Source: CAYIVF01 sp964366875
GTDB taxonomy: Bacteria > Patescibacteriota > Minisyncoccia > Minisyncoccales > Staskawiczbacteraceae
Direction of reading: 5' to 3'
NCBI GenBank assembly: GCA_964366875.1
Contig: CAYIVF010000032.1
Coordinates: 1-5,301 of the forward strand
DNA length: 5,301 nucleotides
Position numbers and translations under genes: made by a program. Shown here in pieces: positions 1-4,878 of this stretch (position 1 is the stretch's first letter; each line of letters starts with the position of its first letter). The notes below the pieces were generated by a model, which was not told the origin of the DNA, did not search any database, and saw nothing but the letters and a program-made list of their open reading frames with translations.

Positions 1-191
1 TGGGAGAAATGAATCCGGAACAGCTTTGGGAAACAACAATGAATCCGGAAAACAGGACATTGCTGCAGGTTTCAGTTGAGGAAGCCCATTTAGCTGATAA
101 AACTTTGGATATATTGATGGGCGAGGAGGTAGAGCCGCGCAAGAAGTTTATCCAAACCCACGCTAAGGCGGCAAAGAATATTGATATTTAA
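1..191 (+). CDS. gyrB: DNA gyrase subunit B, C-terminal end (partial)
   Basis: This is the last 62 or so codons of GyrB, the ATPase and Toprim subunit of the A2B2 gyrase that introduces negative supercoils into DNA. The reading frame is open from the left edge (first whole codon at base 3, G-E-M-N-P) and ends in TAA at 189-191. The visible residues match the GyrB tail closely: GEMNPEQLWETTMNPE, then TLLQV, LMGEEVEPRKKFI and the terminal NIDI. The LMG-x-x-VEPR and NIDI ending favours GyrB over the paralogue ParE. The ATPase and Toprim domains lie outside the window. The ATG at base 9 is an internal Met (E. coli GyrB has the same GEMNPEQLWETTM), not a start. No clear terminator follows; an extended -10 promoter for the next gene begins only 8 bases after the stop. 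Confidence 0.95.
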   Translation, partial: GEMNPEQLWETTMNPENRTLLQVSVEEAHLADKTLDILMGEEVEPRKKFIQTHAKAAKNIDI

Positions 192-195
192 GTTG

Positions 196-204
196 TGATA
201 TAAT
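196..204 (+). promoter_or_regulatory. Extended -10 promoter for the restriction-modification genes
   Basis: The sequence TGATATAAT (196-204) is a perfect extended -10: TG-N followed by consensus TATAAT at 199-204. No good -35 is seen at 16-18 bp spacing, as is usual for extended -10 promoters. Transcription would start near 211, giving a leader of about 40 nt before the methyltransferase ATG at 252. The leader is A/T-rich with no evident stable hairpin. This would give the cassette its own transcription, although read-through from gyrB cannot be excluded. In AT-rich DNA a TATAAT alone can arise by chance; the TG dinucleotide raises confidence. Confidence 0.5.
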
Positions 205-251
205 GTGTAAAGGTATTGAAGAAGTTTAAATTAGTGTTTAATTAAATAAAA

Positions 252-1133
252 ATGGATAATTATAAAATTATACAAGGCGATTGCATAAAACTTCTTTCAA
301 ATAAAGAAATTTTGCAAGAGGTTGATTTAACATTTTTAGACCCGCCTTTTAATCAAGACAAAGAATATAATTCGTGGAACGATAAATTACCCGAAAATGA
401 ATACTGGCGATTGATGAAAGATGTTTGCAAAGGAGTTTTTGAAATTACTTCAAAAGGAGGAGCAATTTATTTTATGCAGAGAGAAAAGAACACAGAATTT
501 GTTTTGCAATGCCTTCGTGAGTCGGGATGGAATTTGCAAAATCTTATTATTTGGAAAAAAAAGTCTTCTGCTGTTCCATGTTCTAATAAATTTGGTAAAC
601 ATTATCAAATAATTGGTTTTGCAACCAAAGGGCAAAAAGCAAGAGTTTTTAATCGTTTGCGAATTTCTCCGCCCTTACCCCAAAATTATAAATACGATAG
701 AGAAAATGGAGTGTATTTGACAGATGTTTGGGATGATATAAGAGAACTAACGTCTGGTTATTTTGCCGGAGACGAAGCTATTAGAAAAAATAATGGTGAG
801 CGGTTTCACAAACAACAATCTCCCATAGCGTTATTATTAAGAATAATTCTTTCTTCAACAAAAGTAGGTGATATGGTTTTTGATCCCTTTGCTGGCACTG
901 GTACAGCATTAGTAGTTGCCGAACAATTAAAAAGAAAATCTATTGGTATTGAAATTGATAAAGATAATGCAAGGGGAATAAAACACAGATTAGAAGAAAT
1001 AAGCCAGTCTGATAATGTGATAAAGTATTATAAAGAATATATTTACACGGATAATTTAAAAGAAATATGGGGCATTGACTCCGCTCCTTTTACCATAAAA
1101 AAGAAAGGAGAACTTAGCTTATTCAAATTATGA
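252..1133 (+). CDS. Beta-class DNA methyltransferase (likely N6-adenine), type II R-M
   Basis: This is a 293-residue SAM-dependent DNA methyltransferase of the N6_N4_Mtase family, probably protecting host DNA from the nuclease encoded next. The catalytic motif IV, DPPF, is at residues 30-33 (FLDPPFN). The SAM-binding motif I, DPFAGTG, comes later at 211-217, followed by the IGIEID strand (231-236). Catalytic-before-SAM order defines the beta class. HKQQSPIALLLRII (186-199) is the helix that usually precedes motif I. The region between, about 105-185, would hold the target-recognition part. DPPF rather than SPPY favours adenine-N6 over cytosine-N4, but this is not proof. The length is normal for a solitary type II enzyme. 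The start is ATG 252 with an A-rich leader and no Shine-Dalgarno. Its TGA stop overlaps the next gene's ATG (ATGA, 1130-1133), implying translational coupling. The recognition sequence cannot be read from the protein. Confidence 0.9.
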   Translation: MDNYKIIQGDCIKLLSNKEILQEVDLTFLDPPFNQDKEYNSWNDKLPENEYWRLMKDVCKGVFEITSKGGAIYFMQREKNTEFVLQCLRESGWNLQNLIIWKKKSSAVPCSNKFGKHYQIIGFATKGQKARVFNRLRISPPLPQNYKYDRENGVYLTDVWDDIRELTSGYFAGDEAIRKNNGERFHKQQSPIALLLRIILSSTKVGDMVFDPFAGTGTALVVAEQLKRKSIGIEIDKDNARGIKHRLEEISQSDNVIKYYKEYIYTDNLKEIWGIDSAPFTIKKKGELSLFKL

Positions 1134-1963
1134 CGTATTCTATTTTTCATTTTTTTCAATCGATACTCAAACAGAAAAATCTTTTTAATAAAGTTAAAAA
1201 GTTAGATAAATTTCCTTTTAATAAGAAGCTATTATCTTGTAAAAATGTTGGAGTATTCCCAGATTTGGCTATTCGCCTGAATAAAGATAAAAAGATATTT
1301 ACAGGCGGTGAATTGATTGAATTAAAAGATAGCGACTCTTATTCTGTTTCCTCTTTCAACTCAACGATACCATCAAGGAGTAAAAAAGTTGAAGATATTA
1401 TTGCTGGCAAAAATAGCATAGTAAAAAAGCAAATGCAAGAAGCAGGCAATGATATTTTTTCGCTTCCCGTGAGAGATGTATTTTATCTTATAAGAGGAAA
1501 AAACAAACAACATATAAAAGTCTGTTTGGTCTATGGCAGTTTTTTTGAGACAATAAGCGTTGAAAATCTTATTAGTCAGTCTTTTTCTCAGGTATTAGAA
1601 GAACGCCTAAAAGAGAGTGGAAAAGAAATTTCAGATGAATTAAAGCGGGTGATGGTTTCTTTGATGTCGCAACAGCAAGGTTTTAGCAGGGTGCGGAATG
1701 TTGATAAATCATCCGTAAAATTAAGATTTAGAATTATGACAGAGGTAAAAGCAGAGGGAAATATTTTGAACAAAAATAAATACCCAGAAATAAAAGATGA
1801 TACTTTGAACCTTGTTTTACCCTGCCGCGATGATAAGCAAGAGAAAGATATGTATAGAAAGATAAACGAAGTATTTTCAAAAAAAGAATTGCAAAATTTC
1901 AAAATTTTCAAAATCAAACACCACCTTAACGGTTATTTCCTAGTTATGCAAACAAGATTATAA
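1130..1963 (+). CDS. Putative type II restriction endonuclease, PD-(D/E)XK-like
   Basis: This 277-residue protein is not one I can assign to a named enzyme. Context is the strongest evidence: it starts inside the stop codon of the methyltransferase (ATGA overlap), the usual arrangement of a type II nuclease with its modification partner. The sequence also offers a candidate active site: P44-D45 (VFPDLAI), then E64-L-K66 in GGELIELKDS, which is PD-X18-E-X-K as in PD-(D/E)XK nucleases. E61 could be an additional acidic residue. The stretch after it (SYSVSSFNSTIPSRSK, about 70-85) is polar, with serines and basic residues, and may contact DNA. No signal peptide or membrane segment is seen. The C-terminal part (about 160-277) is lysine-rich. 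Codon use is AT-rich like the methyltransferase. An AAAGGAG lies 19 nt before the ATG, too far for a normal Shine-Dalgarno, so coupling is more likely. Nuclease activity is an inference. Confidence 0.72.
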   Translation: MTYSIFHFFQSILKQKNLFNKVKKLDKFPFNKKLLSCKNVGVFPDLAIRLNKDKKIFTGGELIELKDSDSYSVSSFNSTIPSRSKKVEDIIAGKNSIVKKQMQEAGNDIFSLPVRDVFYLIRGKNKQHIKVCLVYGSFFETISVENLISQSFSQVLEERLKESGKEISDELKRVMVSLMSQQQGFSRVRNVDKSSVKLRFRIMTEVKAEGNILNKNKYPEIKDDTLNLVLPCRDDKQEKDMYRKINEVFSKKELQNFKIFKIKHHLNGYFLVMQTRL

Positions 1964-1998
1964 TTTATTAAAAAATAAAAAAATAAAAATAAATTAAT

Positions 1999-2817
1999 AT
2001 GGTGACAATAGACGAGCTTTTAGCTCAAATTGCTCAATTACAAACGCAGCTTGTAGAATTAATGTCTAGTGTGCCGAGTAGAACTAGCATAGAATTTAAT
2101 TTTAATAATAATTTTTTTATTTCCGATGAAGATATAAGAATTTTAGCTCAAAATGAAACAAAAAGAGAGGGATATAAAAAAATATTTCGCGATGGAATAA
2201 CAGAAATGCGTTATGAGATAAATAGATTAGAAAAATTTATAGATAATTTTTCTCAAAAAGGGGTAGCACTTATGACCATAGCGGGTTTAATATCTTTGCT
2301 TCCCTATGCTTTTTCTGGAAATGCTGTCATTTTTCTAAAACATTATTTAATTTGGATATTTCCATTCCTCCTTGCATCAATACTGACATTTATTTTCTCT
2401 TTGCCTAAAAGGCATACTTATAGAACTTCTTTTTCTACGGCAGCGAATAATGTTTCTGAAGAATTAATAATGCTTAGAAATGAAGCTCTTGCTGTTCAAA
2501 GCATGTGGAGAGAAAGCTATCTAAATTATAAAAAATCTTTAAATTGGCACAGAATAAGCAGTATATTTTTACAAGTTTTTTTATTAAGCTATGTATTAAA
2601 CTTTTATTTTTTTATATTTTCTGAACTACCAAATGTTAAAAATATGATTTTTACGACAGCTGGTTTATTATTGGTGGGGGTAATTTTATATGTAAAATCT
2701 GTTTTTATTATGTCATATAATAGAAGATATGGAAGTAAAAGAAAGATGTCGGTAGAGCAGGAAAGTAGTGTTGGTGCTGTTCCACCAGACGTAGATATTT
2801 GGAGGAATAATAAGTAA
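1999..2817 (+). CDS. Unassigned four-helix membrane protein with coiled-coil N-terminus
   Basis: I do not recognise this 272-residue protein. Residues 1-22 (IDELLAQIAQLQTQLVELM) have a leucine-spaced pattern typical of a short coiled coil. A soluble, charged, probably helical part runs to about 87. Four hydrophobic segments follow: about 88-106, 113-134, 186-208 and 216-238. They form two hairpins separated by a roughly 50-residue amphipathic, helical-looking linker (137-185). Basic residues follow helix 2 (PKRHTYR) and helix 4 (NRRYGSKRK). By the positive-inside rule the N-terminus, linker and C-terminus are cytoplasmic. There is no signal peptide. It begins 35 nt after the nuclease gene in an A-rich gap without Shine-Dalgarno, shares the low GC of the restriction genes, and is probably part of the same insert. 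Two-helix hairpins with helical cytoplasmic domains occur in some defence effectors (SLATT-type), but no motif here proves that. A small-solute channel or a cargo gene are alternatives. Confidence 0.8.
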   Translation: MVTIDELLAQIAQLQTQLVELMSSVPSRTSIEFNFNNNFFISDEDIRILAQNETKREGYKKIFRDGITEMRYEINRLEKFIDNFSQKGVALMTIAGLISLLPYAFSGNAVIFLKHYLIWIFPFLLASILTFIFSLPKRHTYRTSFSTAANNVSEELIMLRNEALAVQSMWRESYLNYKKSLNWHRISSIFLQVFLLSYVLNFYFFIFSELPNVKNMIFTTAGLLLVGVILYVKSVFIMSYNRRYGSKRKMSVEQESSVGAVPPDVDIWRNNK

Positions 2818-2847
2818 TTTTTTAATTGTATTATAAGATACATGACC

Positions 2848-2876
2848 TTGACTTATGGATTTATATTGGCTATCAT
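2848..2876 (+). promoter_or_regulatory. Sigma70-type promoter of secE-nusG-rplK
   Basis: TTGACT at 2848-2853 matches the -35 consensus at 5 of 6 positions. TATCAT at 2871-2876 matches the -10 at 5 of 6. The spacer is 17 bp, the optimum. Transcription should begin near A2883, giving a leader of about 43 nt for secE. It lies directly downstream of the AT-rich insert, so the housekeeping operon keeps its own promoter regardless of the inserted genes. Confidence 0.7.
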
Positions 2877-2882
2877 ATAAAT

Positions 2883-2902
2883 AGATGGCCTCCGGGCCAT
2901 TT
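2883..2902 (+). promoter_or_regulatory. 5' hairpin with UCCG tetraloop in the secE leader
   Basis: ATGGCC (2885-2890), loop TCCG (2891-2894) and GGCCAT (2895-2900) form a perfect 6-bp GC-rich stem. It extends to 8 bp with a G-U and an A-U pair (2883-2884 with 2901-2902). The loop is a C(UNCG)G tetraloop, an exceptionally stable RNA motif. The stem starts almost exactly at the predicted transcription start, so it would cap the 5' end of the mRNA, as stabilising 5' stem-loops do. It is followed by only four T, then A-rich sequence up to the secE ATG. A weak terminator for the upstream genes is the alternative reading. Confidence 0.6.
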
Positions 2903-2925
2903 TAAAAACCAAGAAAAATAAAACA

Positions 2926-3120
2926 ATGACAATAACTCAAAAAATTAAATCGTTCTTCGGAGAGGTTTGGGTAGAGATGAAAAGGGTTAGCTGGCTGTCT
3001 CAAAAAGACGTTTTAAGATACACTATAATTGTGTTGGGTTTTTCTATTGCAGTAGCTGCGTTTTTAGGCGGATTGGACTTTTTGTTTTCAGAAGCAATTC
3101 AAAAATTCATTTTTAGATAA
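2926..3120 (+). CDS. secE: Preprotein translocase subunit SecE
   Basis: SecE is the small essential subunit that clamps SecY in the SecYEG protein-export channel of the cytoplasmic membrane. This is the short single-span form (64 residues) common outside the gammaproteobacteria. An amphipathic N-terminal helix at about 4-20 carries the conserved E-M-K-R-V-S-W region (17-23). It is followed by one transmembrane segment at about 31-54 (YTIIVLGFSIAVAAFLGGL). The usual Trp-Pro after the amphipathic helix is Trp-Leu here (SWLSQKD), a mild divergence. Position directly before nusG is the classic order. The start is ATG 2926, about 43 nt into the transcript, with an A-rich leader and no Shine-Dalgarno. 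The stop is 5 nt before nusG, so the two are co-transcribed. Confidence 0.93.
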   Translation: MTITQKIKSFFGEVWVEMKRVSWLSQKDVLRYTIIVLGFSIAVAAFLGGLDFLFSEAIQKFIFR

Positions 3121-3125
3121 AAACC

Positions 3126-3671
3126 ATGCCAAAACAGCAAATAGAACAAGAAAAAAATTGGTATGTGATACATACTTATTCGGGCTACGAGGACGCAGTA
3201 GCTAAAAATCTAAAGCAGAGGATTGAGTCTTTAGGCATGGAAGACAAGATTTTTAATGTAATAGTCCCCAAGGAAAAAAAGATAAAGATTAAAAATGGAA
3301 AGCGAAAAATAATTGAGGAAAAAATCTATCCAGGGTATGTTTTGGTGCAAATGCTTGTCACCGATGCCTCCTGGTACGTGGTCAGAAACACTCCAAGAGT
3401 AACAGGGTTTTTGGGAGCGGGAACTACGCCAATACCAGTTTCAAAACACGATATTGACGACCTGATGAAGAGAATGCAAGTTACAGAACCCGAGTTTACA
3501 ATTGATTTTGAAATAGGTTCTAGCGTTAAAATAACAGATGGGCCGTTTAAGGGATTTGAGGGTAAGGTTTCAGAAATAGATAGAGAGAAGGGAAAGATAA
3601 AGGTATTAGTTAACATGTTTGGAAGAGACACCTCAGTGGAGCTCGATTCTTTGCAGATAAAGAAAGTTTAA
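3126..3671 (+). CDS. nusG: Transcription termination/antitermination factor NusG
   Basis: NusG binds the RNA polymerase clamp, raises processivity, and links polymerase to Rho or to the ribosomal protein S10. The protein is complete at 181 residues, the usual length. The NGN domain spans about 11-117, beginning NWYVIHTYSGYE (11-22), with the conserved IYPGYVLVQM (67-76) and WYVVRNTPRVTGFLG (83-97). The KOW domain begins near 131 with VKITDGPFKGFEGKVSEID (134-152) and ends in VNMFGRDTSVELDSLQIKKV. A lysine-rich stretch at 49-61 sits before the PGYVLV strand. The start is ATG 3126, 5 nt after the secE stop, without Shine-Dalgarno. The few residues ahead of NWYV (MPKQQIEQEK) are a normal short tail, and no better start is present. 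Confidence 0.97.
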   Translation: MPKQQIEQEKNWYVIHTYSGYEDAVAKNLKQRIESLGMEDKIFNVIVPKEKKIKIKNGKRKIIEEKIYPGYVLVQMLVTDASWYVVRNTPRVTGFLGAGTTPIPVSKHDIDDLMKRMQVTEPEFTIDFEIGSSVKITDGPFKGFEGKVSEIDREKGKIKVLVNMFGRDTSVELDSLQIKKV

Positions 3672-3680
3672 TAGAATTCA

Positions 3681-3727
3681 TTACAAATATAACCGCTCGT
3701 TACACTCGCTGTAATTCTGCGGAATTA
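3681..3727 (+). promoter_or_regulatory. Structured nusG-rplK intergenic leader with competing hairpins
   Basis: The gap before rplK contains overlapping inverted repeats. TAATTC (3712-3717), loop TGCG and GAATTA (3722-3727) form a perfect 6-bp stem with a C(UNCG)G tetraloop. TGTAA (3710-3714) is instead complementary to two upstream copies of TTACA (3681-3685 and 3700-3704). The two folds share bases 3712-3714, so they cannot form together. CCGC (3693-3696) can also pair with GCGG (3719-3722) around the inner TTACA stem. The hairpins are followed by A-rich sequence, not a T run, so this is not a terminator on this strand. L11 operons are often regulated through their leader by L1, but I cannot match this to that binding site. 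Function is unproven. Confidence 0.45.
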
Positions 3728-3744
3728 AATAAAAAAGTTTAAAC

Positions 3745-4170
3745 ATGGCAAAACAAATAAAAGCAGTAGTAAAAATTCAGATTCCGGCTGGCAAAGCAAC
3801 GCCAGCTCCTCCAATCGGTCCGGCATTGGCCCAGCACGGATTAAACATAGCTGAATTTTGCCAAAAATTTAATGCGGCAACTCAGTCGATGCAGGGCTAT
3901 ACCATTCCAGCGGAGGTGACAATTTACGTTGACAGGTCCTATACCTTTAAGTTAAAAACTCCCCTTGCTTCAGAATTGCTAAAAAAGGCAGCTGGAATTG
4001 AAAAGGGGAGCGGCGTGCCTAATAAAACAAAAGTAGGAAAAGTGACTAAAGCTCAGTTAAAAGAAATTGCAGAAAAGAAAATGTCTGACTTAAACACCAC
4101 AGACATAGAGCAGGCAATGAAAATAATTTCGGGAACGGCCCGCAACATGGGGATAGACATAATAGATTAA
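3745..4170 (+). CDS. rplK: 50S ribosomal protein L11 (uL11)
   Basis: L11 forms the stalk base of the large subunit with 23S rRNA helices 43-44. There it contacts elongation factors and, in many bacteria, helps trigger RelA. The protein is complete at 141 residues, the standard length. The N-terminal domain (about 1-72) contains PAPPIGPALAQHGLNIAEF (20-38), the proline-rich face that binds thiostrepton-class antibiotics. The C-terminal rRNA-binding domain (about 76-141) ends with the family signature SGTARNMGI (129-137). The start is ATG 3745, beginning MAKQIKAVVKIQIPAGKA as in homologues. Its GC content is visibly higher than that of the upstream insert. In most bacteria rplA (L1) follows directly; here a terminator and dcd follow instead. 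Confidence 0.98.
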   Translation: MAKQIKAVVKIQIPAGKATPAPPIGPALAQHGLNIAEFCQKFNAATQSMQGYTIPAEVTIYVDRSYTFKLKTPLASELLKKAAGIEKGSGVPNKTKVGKVTKAQLKEIAEKKMSDLNTTDIEQAMKIISGTARNMGIDIID

Positions 4171-4185
4171 AAAATAAATCTTAAT

Positions 4186-4221
4186 AAAAATCAAGCGTAA
4201 AAGGCGCTTGATTTTTATTTT
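4186..4221 (+). terminator. Intrinsic terminator after rplK
   Basis: AAAAATCAAGCG (4186-4197) and CGCTTGATTTTT (4205-4216) are perfectly complementary over 12 bp, with a 7-nt loop (TAAAAGG). Together with the following ATTTT the 3' side gives a nearly continuous T tract. It begins 15 nt after the rplK stop and ends the secE-nusG-rplK transcript. The A-tract on the 5' arm makes it potentially bidirectional. Confidence 0.85.
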
Positions 4222-4237
4222 GGTAAAATGGTAGAAT
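4208..4237 (+). promoter_or_regulatory. Promoter of dcd-thyA, overlapping the rplK terminator
   Basis: The -10 is TAGAAT (4232-4237, 5 of 6), preceded by TGG (4229-4231), which makes an extended -10. TTGATT (4208-4213, 4 of 6) lies 18 bp upstream as a -35 and sits inside the 3' arm of the terminator stem. Transcription would begin near 4244, giving a leader of about 55 nt to the preferred dcd start at 4299. A second TATAAT at 4247-4252 has no matching -35 and would start transcription at the upstream ATG 4257, so it is less favoured. Confidence 0.5.
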
Positions 4238-4261
4238 AATCAAACATATAATTAAAATGAA

Positions 4262-4285
4262 CCCTACGGGGAATCGCCTGCGGGC
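4262..4285 (+). promoter_or_regulatory. Twin C(UNCG)G mini-hairpins in the dcd leader
   Basis: CCC-TACG-GGG (4262-4271) and GCC-TGCG-GGC (4276-4285) are two 3-bp stems with UNCG tetraloops. They form an imperfect tandem repeat of CCTRCGGGS at a 14-base period. They stand out as GC-rich in an AT-rich leader and end 13 nt before the ATG at 4299. Short stems alone would be weak, but C(UNCG)G loops are unusually stable. The same loop type occurs in the secE and rplK leaders. If translation really began at 4257, these bases would be coding. Confidence 0.45.
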
Positions 4286-4298
4286 TCAAATAAAAAAT

Positions 4299-4871
4299 AT
4301 GATATTGTCTGATGTTGATATTAAAAAATACATAGAAAAAGGAACGATTAAAATAGATCCTTACCCGAATTTTGAAGAACAATTAGGCCCTTGCTCTTTG
4401 GATTTGCATTTGGGAAACAGTTTTAAAATATTTAAAGTAAGTCGCTATGCATTTATAGATTTAAAAAACAAAACTGATGTAGAGAAGATGATGGAGGAAA
4501 TAGTTGTTAAAGATGAAGCGCCATTTATAATACAGCCCAGAGATTTTGTAATTGCCATAACAAGAGAAGAAATACTGCTTCCGGATAATATTATGGGCCG
4601 GCTTGATGGCCGAAGCTCTCTGGCAAGATTGGGGCTGGTTATACACGTTACTGCCGCGAGGTTTGATCCTGGCTGGAAAGGAAAAGCAATAATGGAATTG
4701 GGAAATTTGGGAACGGTTCCCATTGTTTTGTACAGTGGAATGAGAATTTGTTCAATGACCTTTGAAACCTTAGTTGCGCCAGCTGAAACTCCCTATCTTC
4801 AACAAAAAGACCACAAATACGCGGGTCAAGATTCGGCGACAGCAAGCAAAATAAACGAAGAAACAAAATAA
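4299..4871 (+). CDS. dcd: dCTP deaminase (Dcd), E. coli-like
   Basis: Dcd deaminates dCTP to dUTP, feeding dUMP to thymidylate synthase, which is encoded next. I chose ATG 4299 (190 residues; E. coli Dcd has about 193) because the protein then begins MILSDVDIKKYIEKG, the family's normal N-terminus. The in-frame ATG at 4257 adds 14 residues (MNPTGNRLRAQIKN) without family counterpart, encoded by a hairpin repeat. Counted from 4299, the trimer active-site block LDGRSSLARLGL is at 102-113 (S106, R110). HVTAARFDPGWKG (116-128) and the catalytic Glu E133 (AIMELGN) follow; spacing from R110 to E133 equals that in E. coli (R115 to E138). The C-terminal lid (PYLQQKDHKYAGQDSATASKI) is present. The TAxRxDPGW pattern resembles the monofunctional E. 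coli enzyme rather than bifunctional deaminase/dUTPases, so a separate dUTPase is probably needed. It ends 7 nt before thyA. Confidence 0.92.
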   Translation: MILSDVDIKKYIEKGTIKIDPYPNFEEQLGPCSLDLHLGNSFKIFKVSRYAFIDLKNKTDVEKMMEEIVVKDEAPFIIQPRDFVIAITREEILLPDNIMGRLDGRSSLARLGLVIHVTAARFDPGWKGKAIMELGNLGTVPIVLYSGMRICSMTFETLVAPAETPYLQQKDHKYAGQDSATASKINEETK

Positions 4872-4878
4872 TACAACT

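Noticed and set aside
555..562. Run of eight A within the methyltransferase as a phase-variation tract
   Set aside because: The run is short for a switching tract, it encodes lysines in frame, and such runs are expected in AT-rich DNA.
1891..1915. Near-repeats of TTTCAAAA at the end of the nuclease gene
   Set aside because: Explained by the coding sequence for an alternating Phe, Ile and Lys stretch in an AT-rich frame; no regular array.
1588..1917. Minus-strand open frame of 109 codons inside the nuclease gene
   Set aside because: Low-complexity Phe/Ser/Leu-rich translation typical of the antisense of an AT-rich gene. The plus frame has the better codon pattern and the operon context.
1959..1964. 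TATAAT overlapping the nuclease stop codon as promoter for the membrane protein gene
   Set aside because: The -35 at 17 bp (TTTCCT) matches only 3 of 6 positions and no TG extension exists; chance is likely in AT-rich DNA.
2883..2903. secE leader hairpin as terminator of the restriction insert
   Set aside because: Only four T follow the stem and it begins at the predicted start of the secE transcript. A terminator role is possible but less likely than a 5' leader structure.
2818..2925. tRNA-Trp gene, often found upstream of secE
   Set aside because: No cloverleaf or acceptor-stem pairing is present; the region is a promoter plus a single hairpin.
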